Below are positions 13,901 to 28,900 of a stretch of 64,000 nucleotides of DNA, one piece after another (the first letter of the stretch is position 1; each line of letters starts with the position of its first letter). The DNA is taken from positions 44,428,013 to 44,492,012 of the forward strand of contig CM017567.1 in the NCBI GenBank assembly GCA_007844125.1, read 5' to 3'. A program made the position numbers and the translations under genes. Origin of the DNA: Sinonovacula constricta. Its lineage: Eukaryota > Mollusca > Bivalvia > Cardiida > Solecurtidae. The notes beneath the pieces are model-generated. The model was given only the letters and a program-made list of their open reading frames with translations, ran no database searches and was not told where the DNA came from.

Positions 13901-16900
13901 ACCATCTATTTTCCTAAAATAAATAATAAACAAATACAATGTTTTTAAAACTTACACAACAATTTTAAAATACAAAAATAACATTGTAACATTTTCCATT
14001 CAACTCTTAACCAACTACTAAGAGTGTTGTTTATTTTATCTTGTCATTAAGACCAGAAGTGTTCAAACCTTAGCATTGGTCTTCCCATTATAAGTACAAT
14101 CCATATATAATGATGAATGTTGATTTTTTTTCTTGATTCTTGTTTCCAGTGTGTAATGTGTCAATGGGCATTGAGAACACACTAGTGATATCCAACCAAC
14201 AACTGACGGCATCATCTCAGCTTAATGCATTCTCCGGACCAGAGAGAGGACGCCTGTATGCCAATCAGGATGGAAGCTTCTCAGGTGGTTGGGTGCCCAA
14301 GTAGGTGCTCACAGTGCTCACAGTGTCGTGAAATATATTTTAACTTCGAAAGCATTGGAAGTATCAGGCATTGTTGATGTCAAGATATCTAATATTTGCT
14401 GAGCAGTGACATTTCAAATCTATATTTGCACCATTTTAAAACTGCCGTTCACATGTTGGTTCAAACTGTTTTGGCACATGTATTACGTTTACACTGTTAT
14501 TGGTGGATAGGTGTTAGTAATTGCTTCATAAAATGTTACACAAAGTCATATTTATTTCTATAACTGAACCATATTATAGATGTTTTGTGTTGTTTTATTT
14601 TTTTTTCAGAATACAAATCTTCAGTCTCACACTATATATTCTTATATTGGTCATGCCAGCTGAGAGAAAGCATGGTCTTATTTTAGCAAAAGTAATCTTC
14701 AGCTGATACAAACATATTATCATTTGTATTTCTTCCAGAGAAAGCAATCTGAAGCAGTTTATCCAGGTAGACTTTTTGAGTTCATACGAAATCAGTGGTG
14801 TCGAGACTCAGGGCAAGGCTGACTCCAATTTCTGGGTGACGAAGTATGCTATATACTACAGTATGGACGGCAGAAACTATCAGCCCGTTACCGAATCCTT
14901 TAGTGATCCAACCCGACAAGTATTCTCAGGAAACACAGACTCCAGCACGCCACTGCGACACATGTTTGATCTTGTAATTGCGAGGTTCATCAGGTGTGTT
15001 GATATCTTTTAGTTTAACCCTTCTTGGTGAGATTGTATCGGAAAACAAGTTAAATCTTTAACGAATAATCGTCTGCCCACTTCCATGCTGGAACTCAGGT
15101 AGCAACTAACTGAAACAATGCAATTAAACAATTTTCCTCAAGGACTAACCTCACGTGGTCGTGGTTCAAACCAGCACCATGAGATCCGGAATAATTCTTA
15201 GCCAAGGGATGACCTTTCCTGCATGCATTTGTCATATTCTTTATCGCGACTGGCTTGAAGTTTGGACGAGTTTTAATTTCGTGCTTGTGTACGTGTTCTT
15301 ATGCCATGTAAACATACAAACAGAAATCACTATGCTGGTTAGTTTAAATTGAAACCGCATTTTTTCTGAAAGTTATTGCATTATTAAACTTGCTATGTTA
15401 GAAAATGGTCAGTACAAATAGCCGACGTGACACGAAATGGTTTCTAACATTAGATAACAATCTTCCTATGTAATCCATTTTTGTTTGAATGATTCTGCTT
15501 TGTATTACAGTAAACCTATCTGAAGTAAGCTAATAATGCTCATTGTATGTCTTACAGAATTGTTCCCCTAGAGTGGCACAATGGCATTGGTATGAGATTC
15601 AACATTATTGGGTGTAAACCACCGAACACTTCACCAACTGTGACAGTCCATACTCAGTCTACTAGTCCAGTGACGAATATTGGAGTATGTCAGTACTGGA
15701 CCCCGTGGGTCAGCGCCAGCAAGCCAGACAGCATGGGCGAATATGAGACGGCCTGGCAACTGAGGAGTATGGTCTCTTTCTGTGATATGAAGTTCGTCAC
15801 TAAGACTGAGTGCAGAACTGTCGGTACTCATATCTCATATGAAAAGGCTGGGGACCAGAATGTCGTCTGCGACAATGAAATGAAGGGTCTTGTCTGCTTA
15901 GCAAAGAACCAGACAGATAGCACATGTGAAGACTATGAAATTCGTGTCTTCTGTGATGAATGTGCGACAGTTCAAGCAACTCAAAGCACTTCTGGAACTG
16001 GTTTAACATGCAACCCTAGGTGGCTGTCGTGGGTCAACAATATGACCCCAACAGATAGTGCAACTTATGTTGAACATGAGTATATGAATGGAAGCAGCTT
16101 GGCTGGGTTATGTAGCGATGGTGTTATAACACGAATTGAATGTCAGACAGTCGATGGTATTCCTCACTATAGCTCAGGTTCTATTGGCACAACATGCGAT
16201 GTAACCTCTGGATTCACTTGCCACAATGCTGACAATGCACCTGTCCCATGTGAAGATTTCATGGTCAGATACTACTGCGATTGTGAGAGTAAGTATTAAA
16301 CCAGTAGTTTTTGTTGGAAACCCATTAAAGCACTTGTCTAACATAGTAGAAATATACACTCATATATATCATGACAGATGCCAAATATTTTATTAATTGT
16401 TGCTGTTTTGTAATAATTAACTCTGTTTATATGCATCCCTTTTGTAAATGTTCTGTTCATTTATGTTTTTCAAATAACTAACCAAAGAATTGTTATGCTC
16501 TCATTAAATTCAAAGAGTTTCATTAACTTTTTTTGTTAATTGTTTAAAATACTAAAACTGTAGAATGATGATGCAAGTGGCTCGAAGGTTGAGGCATTGC
16601 TTTTTTAATATTTTTCAGTCTCACCGACTATACCAGGGGTATACATTCCCACAGGACTGTCACCAACTGCTGTACCAGGTCTTCTGTCAGGACAGTCACC
16701 AACTGCTGCACCAGGTCTTCTTTCAGGACAGTCACCAACTGCTGTACCAGGTCTTCTTTCAGGACAGTCACCAACTGCTGTACCAGGTCTTCGTTCAGGA
16801 CAGTCACCAACTGCTGCACCAGGTCTTCTTTCAGGACAGTCACCAACTGCTGTACCAGGTCTTCAGTCAGGACATTCACCAACTGGTGTACCAGGTCTTC

Positions 16901-19900
16901 AGTCAGGACAGGTACCAACTGCTCAACCACATCTTCTGCCAGAACAGTCACCAACTGCCCAACCAAACCTTGTGTCAGGACAGTCACCAACTGCACAGCC
17001 AAACCTTGTGTCAGGACAGTCACCAACTGCCCAGCCAAATCTTCTGTCGGGACAGTCACCAACTGCACAGCCAAACCTTCTGTCAGGACAGTCGCCAACT
17101 GCCCAGCCAAATCTTCTGTCGGGACAGTCACCAACTGCACAGCCAAACCTTCTGTCAGGACAGTCACCAACTGCAAAACCTAACCTTCTCTCAGGACAAT
17201 CACCTACTGCTGAGCCTAGTCTTTTGTCGGGACAATCGCCAACTGCGCAGCCAAACCTTCTGTCAGGACAATCGCCAACTGCGCAACCAAACCTTCTATC
17301 TGGACAGTCGCCAACCGCTCTACCAAACCTTCTGTCAGGACAGTCACCAACAGCAAAACCAAACCTTCTGTCAGGACAGTCTCCAACTGCTGAGCCTAAT
17401 CTTCTGTCAGGACAGTCACCGACAGCTCAACCAGGTCTTCAGTCAGGAATCTCACCAACAGCTGTACCAGGTCTTCTGTCAGGACGGTCACCAACTGCTG
17501 TACCAGGTCCTCAGTCAGGACAGTCACCAACTGCTGTACCAGGTCTTCTGTCAGGACAGTCACCAACTGCTGAACCAGGTCTTCTGTCAGGACAGTCACC
17601 AACCGCTGTACCAGGTATTCTGTCAGGACAGTCACCAACTGCTGTACCAGGTCTTCTGTCAGGACAGTCACCAACCGCTGTACCAGGTCCACAGTCAGGA
17701 CAGTCACCGACTGCTGTACCAGGTCTAAAGTCAGGACAGTCACCAACCGCTGTACCAGGTCTTCAGTCAGGAATCTCACCAACAGCTGTACCAGGTCTTC
17801 TGTCAGGACAGTCACCAACTGCTGTACCAGGTCCTCAGTCAGGACAGTCACCAACTGCTGAACCAGGTCTTCTGTCAGGACAATCACCAACTGCTGTACC
17901 AGGTCTTCAGTCAGGACAGTCACCAACCGCTGAACCAGGTCTTCAGTCAGGAATCTCACCAACAGCTGTACCAGGTCTTCTGTCAGGACAGTCACCAACT
18001 GCTGTACCAGGTCCTCAGTCAGGACAGTCACCAACTGCTGTACCAGGTCTTCTGTCAGGACAGTCACCAACTGCTGTACCAGGTCCTCAGTCAGGACAGT
18101 CACCAACTGCTGTACCAGGTCTTAAGTCAGGACAGTCCCCAACTGCTGTACCAGGTCTTCTGTCAGAACAGTCACCAACTGCTGTACCAGGTCTTCTGTC
18201 AGGACAGTCACCAACTGCTGTACCAGGTCTTAAGTCAGGACAGTCACCAACTGCTGAACCAGGTCTTCTGTCAGGACAGTCACCAACTGCTGTACCAGGT
18301 CTTCAGTCAGAACAGTCGCCAACTGCTGAACCAGGTCTTCAGTCAGGACAGTCACCAACTGCTGTACCAGGTCTTAAGTCAGAACAGTCGCCAACTGCTG
18401 AACCAGGTCTTCTGTCAGGACAGTCACCAACTGCTGTACCAGGTCTTCAATCAGGACAGTCACCAACTGCTGAACCAGGTCTTCAGTCAGGACAGTCACC
18501 AACTGCTGTACCAGGTCTAAAGTCAGGACAGTCACCAACTGCTGTACCAGGTCTTCTGTCAGGAGAGACACCAACAGCCGCTCCTACTGTGTGTTCATAC
18601 ACAGAACACTGGTCTTCATGGATCAACAACAATGTTCCTTCAGTAAACAAGAATGAAATTGAATTCATGACAGCTACTGACAAAGCGGCATTCTGTCCTT
18701 TTGGTAAACTAATTGCCATTGAATGTAAGACAATTGATAACATTCCTAGTTACAGCGCTGGAGATGCAGGTACAACATGTGACATCATTACAGGGCTAAA
18801 GTGTTCAGCCGCCGATAACTTCCCAATTGGCTGCTCTGACTACATGATTCGCTATAAATGCCAGGAAGAAGTGTGTGGCAGTAAGTAGTGTAGTTGATAC
18901 TTTTTAATTTATATTGTGGTAGACGTATATCAGCCTTATGGTTTATTTTAAAGAGACTTCGTCTCAGTGTAGTGTAGGCACATAACATGTAACGTCACAC
19001 GATCCGCTCTGTATATGTATTTAAATCATTGTGTAACCATGAAGAAAATCTTTGTATTGTCCATGATTTGCGTATTCACATGACCTTTATTCATTCATGG
19101 TCAGTGTAGACATAAACTATGTTTTTGAGTTTAAAACGGCTAAAATGTTTTAAAAGCATTCCTTTAAAAGACAGCATATTCTCTTGTGATCAAGAGCAAA
19201 AACTTATTCTAATACTCATTGTGGTTTTAACAAAGTTTTCACAACAATGGGTTTCATTATAGAGCTCATATAGACATTTCCGTGCAGTGCAGATAGTGTT
19301 AATGATATTTAAGCTATACCCATATGGTACATAATACGACTATACCATTCCTAATTTATGTGTGTCGGTCTGTATGGCCAGTTTCCGGCTTCAGTTTCAG
19401 CTACGAAAAGTGTGAATAAATGCCATATAATTTTGTGGCAATCAACAAAATCTTGGAGAAGAAATCAGACTGAATACTTGTCTTGAACACACTATATTTG
19501 GAAATTAAAGAAATGAGAGGAAAAAAGTAAAACATTTATGTCATTATAATCCTTTGGTACTGATAAACAAAGGGCTAAATTTTCACGTTCCCAATTCCAT
19601 AAAATAAAAAAGACATGTTTTTCAGACGCCCCTACGCCTGTAACCAAAGGCTCAGTTAAGTCTTCAACAATGACAGTAACTGGAATATCAGGGATTGTGA
19701 CGGGAACACAGGCCACACTTGTAACCAGCTTTGGAGGGTTCTCTAGTAAATGTGTAGAACAGAAAATTACTACCTGGTCACAGTGGTACAACAGAAGAAA
19801 CCCTGCCGGTGGAGATGGAGATTATGAGGTATTTTTTATAACCTTAAGAAAAAAGACTGTACTAACTAAATTCTTAATAGATATCGCATTTGTTTCTATT

Positions 19901-22900
19901 GATTTGTTAATTATTCCTGCCATCGAACAGACGCGACCATCGGTACTGCACTTACGCTAGTCTGGAATAAATATATAATCTTCACATTTGCAAACCTAAA
20001 GCAGGTTTGTTAATATTGTGTTACTAAACCAAAAGTATACCCAATTTCAGCATAGGTGATTGCGGCAATATGACAGGGTTTACTGTCACTTTAGACCTTT
20101 CTAGTTACACTTACTGTAGACCGAACTTGCAGAAAGTGTGTGTATGCGCAACAAACACCGATCATATAGGCTTTTGGTTAGAAAAGAATACAATGAATAC
20201 ATCGTCATTTTAAACAGTAGTTTTAATGTCTCTCTGAAGCATTTATTTTTTTGTTATTACACGGTAAATAATTCTGCATAATTCTTATCAGGCCGCATAT
20301 ATCTTTTCCTGTGATGATGATTGTTTATTGAGTTGTCATTATCATTAAATGTTGTTTTGATACCTCGTGTGTAAGAGCTAAGCTTAATAAGTATATTAAT
20401 CTGACTTTGTAAATATAGCCCTACTTTGAATGATTTTATATTCTTTGTTTGGTAAATCCAATAAATCCTTGTTGTTATCTATTTAGGCAATGACCAGAGA
20501 AGAACTTGCCCAGTTCTGCGCCAGAGGAACCATAGTAACGGTTGAATGCGCCACACCATCGGGCAAGGGTTATTCAGAGACAGGCGAAACCGTAACGTGC
20601 AATATAGAACAAGGACTAATCTGTGAAAACTTCCTTAACTTTCCACTGCCACATTGTTCGGATTATCAAATTCGCTACCAGTGCGAGGAAACAAAATGCA
20701 AAGGTTCGTTGGAAATGGGTTAATGGTGTTCAATAAATTCAAATATCAGTGCTTTTGCACCACAAGTCATTTGTAGCTGGACTCACATAGTTTTTAGTGT
20801 ACAATAATATACCAATATCCGATACGTCTGTTATATACATTATATTTTTGTCTACTTAAATTTCTAAATAACAACACATACCATCATATGCAATCATGCA
20901 TGAAAATATAACCTTTTTTTAATGATTGCAGATGAGATTACCCCAACATATGCCTTTGTCACAGGAGGTATTTCCACAAAAAGGCCTAGTTCTACCAGCA
21001 CACCTAGCACACGTACATCTGAGGGTACAACGACGCCATATCTGCATACTGGTGAACCAACAAGGCAGCCAAGCATTCCATCAGGCCAAACATCAACTGC
21101 TGTGCCTGAGTTCTGTACTGCGGTGAAGAAGATGTCTATGTGGATAAATAACCATGTAGCTGGAGAAAAAGATGGCGACAGAGAGTTCATGAGTGCACTA
21201 GACATGGCAAGATTCTGCTCTAACGGACAGCTAACTAACATTGAATGTGTGACAATTTCAGGCACACCTTCTAACATGACTGGCGACATCGTTGACTGTA
21301 ATATTAAAAAGGGTCTCACCTGTGACTATAGGTTAAACTTCCCGATGGTCTGCATGGACTACAAGATCAGATATGAATGCACACAGCAAGTTTGTCAATG
21401 TGAGTATCGTTCAACTTTATTAATATTGATTATTTATTAATTGAATGGTTAGATAAGGTGTACACGGTTTATTGTTAATAAACACAACTACAATGTCTGT
21501 TAGTGCAGGCAACTACATTGACTTAAATAAATTTATAAAAACCACTTACTTATTTCATCACAAAACAGTGAAAAAAACACAGTACTGATGTTTTTAACTA
21601 TTAAAAACATTTGATTCAGATTAAAATAATTCATTTTATTTACATTATTCTTAAGCTCCCACTGCTCATCCAAACACTGTTAGTGGAGGCGTACCAACAG
21701 CCCAACCGGGTCTTTACTCAGGAAAGTCACCAACAGCCCAACCAAACCTTCTGTCAGGACAGTCACCAACTGCTGAGCCAAAACTTCAGTCAGGACAGTC
21801 GCCAACTGCCCAACCAAATCTTCTATCGGGACAGTCGCCAACAGCCCAGCCAAACCTTCTGTCAGGTCAGTCACCAACTGCTGAACCAAAACTTCAGTCA
21901 GGACAGTCACCAACTGCTGAACCAAAACTTCAGTCAGGACAGTCGCCAACAGCCCAGCCAAACCTTCTGTCAGGACAGTCGCCAACAGCCCAGCCAAACC
22001 TTCTGTCAGGACAGTCACCAACTGCTGAACCAAAACTTCAGTCAGGACAGTCGCCAACTGCCCAACCAAATCTTCTGTCAGGACAGTCGCCAACAGCCCA
22101 GCCAAACCTTCTGTCAGGTCAGTCACCAACTGCTCAGCCGAACCTTCAGTCAGGACAGTCACCAACTGCTGAACCAAAACTTCAGTCAGGGCAGTCACCA
22201 ACTGCTGAACCAAAACTTCTGTCGGGTCAGTCACCAACTGCCCAGCCAAACCTTCTGTCAGGACAGTCACCAACTGCTGAACCAAAACTTCAGTCAGGAC
22301 AGTCACCCACTGCTCAACCAAAACTTCTGTCGGGTCAGTCACCAACTGCCCAGCCAAACCTTCTGTCAGGACAGTCACCAACTGCCCAACCAAATCTTCT
22401 GTCAGGACAGTCACCAACTGCTGAACCAAAACTTCAGTCAGGACAGTCGCCAACTGCCCAACCAAATCTTCTATCGGGACAGTCGCCAACAGCCCAGCCA
22501 AACCTTCTGTCAGGTCAGTCACCAACTGCCCAGCCGAACCTTCAGTCAGGACAGTCACCAACTGCTCAACCAAAACTTCAGTCAGGACAGTCGCCAACTG
22601 CTCAACCAAACCTTCTGTCAGGACAGTCGCCAACTGCTCAACCAAACCTTCTGTCAGGACAGTCACCAACTGCTGAACCAAAACTTCAGTCAGGTCAGTC
22701 ACCAACTGCTCAACCAAATCTTCTGTCGGGTCAGTCGCCAACAGCCCAGCCAAACCTTCTGTCGGGTCAGTCACCAACTGCTCAACCAAATCTTCTGTCG
22801 GGTCAGTCACCAACTGCCCAGCCAAACCTTCTGTCAGGACAGTCACCAACTGCTGAACCAAAACTTCAGTCAGGACAGTCACCAACAGCTGAGCCTAAAC

Positions 22901-25900
22901 TGCCTTCAGGACAGTCCCCAACTGCCCAACCAAAGCTTCAATCCGGACTTTCACCAACAAGAACTACCAATTGGTCAACGATGTCAGTTCCCACTTCTGC
23001 GTCTTATTGCATTCAGAGTCATTCCACTGCATGGATTAACCAGGATAACCCATTAATTGGCGGAGGAGACTTTGAAGGCCTCACCAAGAGTGAGAGGGAT
23101 GCTTTATGTATCGGTGGACAGATCACAGCTATTGAGTGTAGCACAGTAGATGGACACCCGTGGAAATCTTCTGGAGACGTTGTCACATGTGACCTAAATG
23201 ATGGACTTTCTTGTAGGAACGCTGAAAACACTCCTGATATTTGCTCCGATTACAAAATACGCTACTTCTGTCAATGTGCAGGTAAGTTTGTATTGCTTCA
23301 GTCTGCCTCGCTAGTTTCTTCTGTTTTTGTTTTTAGGTAATAATATACCTAATAATGTTCATTACTCGTAGAATTATGGGTTAGTGCAACATCTACAAAA
23401 GGTCGTTTTCCCGCCGTCAAGTAGCATGACGTCAAGGTGCGCATCTTTTACGTTGCAGCCGAGCGGTCGGACCATTTTGCAGTTTATAAATCCATGCTGA
23501 CGCATTTATTTGCTTCTCATTTTTGTCAGTCATGGTACTTGATGTTAATAAATGGCTGGGAAATGGCGTTCGGTAAATTTCGGTAAAACGATGTTGTCAT
23601 TGAATGACGTTGATGTCGTTTCCGTGTTTTCTTATATGGCAGCGCCCACGTTTGCAAACATGTAGAGACAGAAACTGGTTATGTTTAACCTTTGAAAAAA
23701 GGTAATTTGCCGAAAATTTGAGAGCGTTTTTAGAAAAAAAAATTAACTTCCCTCTGGAAGAATCTACAACATTGTATCTACAGAAGGGTATGATCGACTT
23801 TTAAAAGGGCATTTTCGGTGATAGATGACACTCTTGCATACTTTCTTATGTTTCGCAGACTACTAAAACTTCTTCCCAATTAAAGGTTTATCGACTTTAA
23901 ATATTTCCTTATATTTAATACTGTTCAACAGAGTTATCCAGCCCCGGTGCGTCAGTACCAACACCTGGCACAACTGTCGTGCCAAACCCAGTTAGCACTG
24001 ACCATCCAACCATGCACGTTAGATGTGCCTGGTCCTCTTGGCTTAACAGCGACAGACCACAGTTCGGCTCTGGAGATCTAGAAACCATATCAGGCCTGAA
24101 GAGCACTTTTGGTTTGTGTAAGAATATCGTAGACATCCAATGTAGAGTGACTAGCACCCATCAACCTGCTGCAGATGCTGGACAAAATGTACTGTGTGAT
24201 GTTGTAAATGGCCTTCGTTGCTATAATGGGTAAGATTGTTATTTGAAGTGTTTTGTTGAAAGGATTAAAAACATGGCATGGTGCTATGAAATTTCCAATA
24301 TATTGTAAAACAAACACTAAAATTTGGTATACAAGAAAACACTGCTCTACATTAAGAGACAAAATCCAATAGCGCTACCTTGTAACGGCTGGTTTGCAAA
24401 GGACGCTGCATGAGTTCTTTAATCGATTGTCATGTTCGCACTTTCTGAATTTGATCAGGTTGTTTTGTTGTTGTTTTTAATGCTGATTCAAACAGTGTAC
24501 ATACAATATGTCATCAAAGTGAGACATCCCATTATTTTGTTTAAACAACAATTTAAACATTGTGCATTAATACATGGTTTGCATTCCCAATTTGAGATTG
24601 TTCTAGAAATACAATAGAATCTCTTTCCTCGGGCATACTTTGAATAAGAATATATGACGAAGTTCTATGAGCATTGCAACATATACCAAACCCCGAAAAG
24701 GCACAGGACAATTGTATTCCACAGGCAAGCCAAGTGAAAAGTAAAAACAAATCTGTGACGAGTCATTTAACAAAAAGAGCGAACCCGACAGTTACCGCCT
24801 TGGAACGGTCAGTCGGCAATATGGGCCGACTGGGGTGCTTAAACCAGTTTTACGGAGCTCTAACCTCGCACTTCCTGATGGGTTTCCCATATGCAAGCAA
24901 GCATGAAAAGAAAACCGATCCATTTGAATACAAAATGTCCAATCGCTGATGGTTTCTTTGATAAGTTATTACGAAAGTAGTGACGTCATTGAAAAATAAT
25001 GTCCAGTGTTTAGAAAAGAAAGGGGTGTTATTTCGATTAGAAGTCATAATGTAATCGCGTCGACGACCTATTTTTTAAAGAAAATTCTTTTGAAGTGTTC
25101 TCTAGTGTTTTAGGATTGTATAAATATTACATTTGAGAAGATAACTTAACAGTAGGCTATCGATCATTATGTGTTTGAACATTAGACATACCAAGCAGTA
25201 TCTATCATTATGTGTTTGAACTTTGAACATTCTATAATTATGTCAGGTTAGCAGTGGCAAAATGGTTTGTTTTTTTTAAATATATTCATGACGATTTATA
25301 AATAATTACTGATGTCCGATACAATATCAAAATGAATTAATTATATACTGACATGATTGCGTGCTTATTTGATTATGTGCTTATTTGATTATGTGCTGAC
25401 ATGATAATATAATGATTTGATTATGTGATGTCTTGATTATGTGCTGATTGGATTATGTGCTGACAGAGACCAGACTTCTGAGGAGTGCTATGACTATGAG
25501 GTGAAGGTCCTTTGCTGGAGCCCAGAATGCACAAGCCCACCTACAGGGACCGTATCCACCATTACACGTAAGGCAAAGCAATAAGAAATACATGTAAAGT
25601 AAAATAGACATTTGTATAGAAGCACAAATATTAAAGTACTTAATTTTCTATAATTTGAACCCAGGACCTGTTGTCCAATGCTCTGTAGACTGCGCCACTT
25701 ATTTATGGTACATATATATTATATATAGTTGATTTATACATTGCGACTGACACATTGTTAACATTTTTTACATAAAATGTTATAATTTAAATGGATCGTA
25801 ACCGGTGTCTTTAAGTTTATTGGAATCATTGTCCGGTGCGAAGAGGGGATCAAAAACTAGTCATTTTCTAAGTCTTCTGTTCCATTGACTTATTTTTTCA

Positions 25901-28900
25901 ATTGTTTTATATCCCTAACAGTGATTCACAGAGCGGCATACACAAACCTTTTAAATATTTTTTTTAATATTTTGTCTGGTGTTTCCTTTACCTACGGTCA
26001 TTGTTTTAGATATGACACATAACATGTATGTGTCATAACCTTAAATAATCTGTATACATTTTCATCAGCTGTTTGTCCCCCTGGACACACGTGGCAGCCC
26101 TGTGCCTACAAGTGCAACCAACTATGCCAGGGCTACGCCCAGATGACAAACATGTGTGAATCAGGGAATCTGTGCATTCCATCGTGTCAGTCCATGGCCA
26201 CTAAGTCTGAATGTGGACCAGGGGAGTTGTTGAAGGACGAGAGAACATGTGTCAAAACAGAGATGTGTCCATGTGTAAAACCAGATGGGTCCCTTGCTCA
26301 GGTATTTTAGCTCTTAAAACACACCAAAGATGTCATTTATCTGTATGGTCCAGTATGCATAATGCCATGATAAAAATAAGTTATAAGAATCCATAGGCTC
26401 CGAAAAAAACATGACATTGTTTAAATTCCCATTGTTTGGAGGTGAATTTGCACTTTATCTGCTATTTTCTTAGTATGTTATTTATCAGATTAACGACAAA
26501 CTACTGGCCAGTATGTTCGGTATCTTGTTAAAATATTGTGATACTGCTTCATTATCGTCATTTTTGTTCTTTTAGCCATACGAGACATGGACAGATGCTA
26601 CAGACTCATGCACTGTGTGTTCCTGTAAGAACAACACAATCACGTGTACCAAGCTGGACAACTGTCCGCCAACGATCACTGTTTCCACAACAAGTAGGTG
26701 CAATTGTAAAGGTATTTTCTCTACCCACAGTTCCCAAGGTTCGGGATAGCCCAATACTGACCGTGACTTAAAATTGACACCACCTACTCAAAATCGGATG
26801 TGAGCCGGCGATACCTGGATACATATTAACGCTTTCGAACGTGATTCCTATTTTGGATTTGTGTAACTTCATGATCAGGATTGCAGTTATAAGGAAGTTT
26901 CATTTATTTTTTAAGTAACAGAACGAAATTTTATTGCTCAAATGATAATAGTCTTTCAACATATAATTACATAAACAAAAACATTATTACAAAGTTAATA
27001 CATCACAGCATCTACAGCAAAATTAAGATTTGTTTTTGTGTGCTTTAAAGGTCAAGTTATTGTGCATCCTGACTGTCAATGGACCTCTTGGATCAACACC
27101 GATCTACCCAGCATCGGTGTAGGGGATATTGAAACCATCTCTAAAATCCGCCAACTGAATCAGTTCTGTGCCAACCCTGTCATGATTGAGTGTCGCGATG
27201 TATATACCCAACAACTCGCAAGCAGCAGAGGTCAAAAGGTGACTTGCGACCTCACTACTGGTTTCAAATGTCTGAATTGGGATAACGGCAATTCTTGTGA
27301 TGATTATGAAGTCCGCTTCTTCTGTCCATGCTTCAGCACACAGACCGGTAAGCCGATTGTTTAACTCTCTGAGCGATTAAAGGCAATGATGTCTAATGAT
27401 AAAGTGTGATCGCTTTGGCATTAAAACACAAAAAGGATAACTCTGTTTAAAAAGATTGTTGGAGCAAAAGTCATAATACCTTTTTTAATTTGATGACCTT
27501 GTATAAAATACACAGTAAAATAAGAATAGTATATTTAATAGGAATACAACTACTCAAATGTTCATTTATTTGTATCTGTTTAAGTAGCAACACCAGGGCT
27601 TCAATCACACCTGTCTCCAACAGCTGTACCTGGAACAAACATGGTGCAGTCGCCAACTGCTGTACCAAACCTTCAGCCAGGACAGTCACCAACTGCTCAG
27701 CCAAATCTTATTTCAGGACAGTCGCCAACTGCCCAACCAAACCTTCAGTCAGGACAGTCACCAACTGCCCAGCCAAACCTACTGTCAGGACAGTCACCAA
27801 CTGCTCAACCAAATCTTCTGTCAGGACAGTCACCAACTGCTGAGCCAAAACTTCAGTCAGGACAGTCACCAACTGCTGAGCCTAAACTTCAGTCAGGACA
27901 GTCACCAACTGCTCAGCCAAATCTTCTGTCAGGACAGTCACCAACAGCTCAACCAAATCTTCAGTCAGGACAGTCACCAACTGCTCAGCCAAATCTTCTG
28001 TCAGGACAGTCACCAACTGCTCAGCCAAATCTTCTATCAGGACAGTCACCAACTGCTGAGCCTAAACTTCAGTCAGGACAGTCACCAACTGCTGAGCCTA
28101 AACTTCAGTCAGGACAGTCACCAACTGCTCAGCCAAATCTTCTGTCAGGACAGTCACCAACTGCTCAGCCAAATCTTCTGTCAGGACAGTCGCCTACTGC
28201 TCAACCAAATCTTCTGTCGGGACAGTCACCAACTGCCCAACCAAAACTTCTGTCAGGACAGTCACCAACTGCCCAGCCAAACCTTCTGTCAGGTCAGGCA
28301 CCAACTGCCCAACCAAACCTTCTGTCAGGACAGTCACCAACTGCTCAGCCAAATCTTCTGTCAGGTCAGTCGCCTACTGCTCAACCAAATCTTCTCTCGG
28401 GACAGTCACCAACTGCCCAGCCAAACCTTCTGTCAGGTCAGTCACCAACTGCCCAACCAAACCTTCTGTCAGGACAGTCACCAACTGCCCAACCAAACCT
28501 TCTGTCAGGACAGTCACCGACTGCCCAACCAAACCTTCTGTCAGGACAGTCACCAACTGCTGAGCCTAAACTTCAGTCAGGACAGTCACCAACTGCCCAG
28601 CCAAATCTTCTTTCTGGACAGTCACCAACAGCTCAACCAAATCTTCTGTCGGGACAGTCACCAACTGCTAAACCAAATCTTCTCTCGGGACAGTCGCCAA
28701 CTGCTGAGCCTAAACTTCAGTCAAGACAGTCACCAACTGCCCAACCAAATCTTGTGTCAGGACAGTCACCCACTGCTCAACCAAACCTTGTGTCAGGACA
28801 GTCACCAACTGCCCAACCAAATCTTCTCTCAGGACAGTCACCAACTGCCCAACCAAATCTTCTCTCAGGACAGTCACCAACTGCCCAACCAAAACTTCAG

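Noticed and set aside
16628..18106. Long open frames on the minus strand and in other plus frames over the PTS arrays (also at 1.4, 8.4, 21.7 and 28.7 kb)
   Set aside because: A 33- or 36-bp unit without stops in other frames keeps those frames open. They lack exon borders, domains and continuity, while the SPTA frame joins cleanly to WxxW domains.
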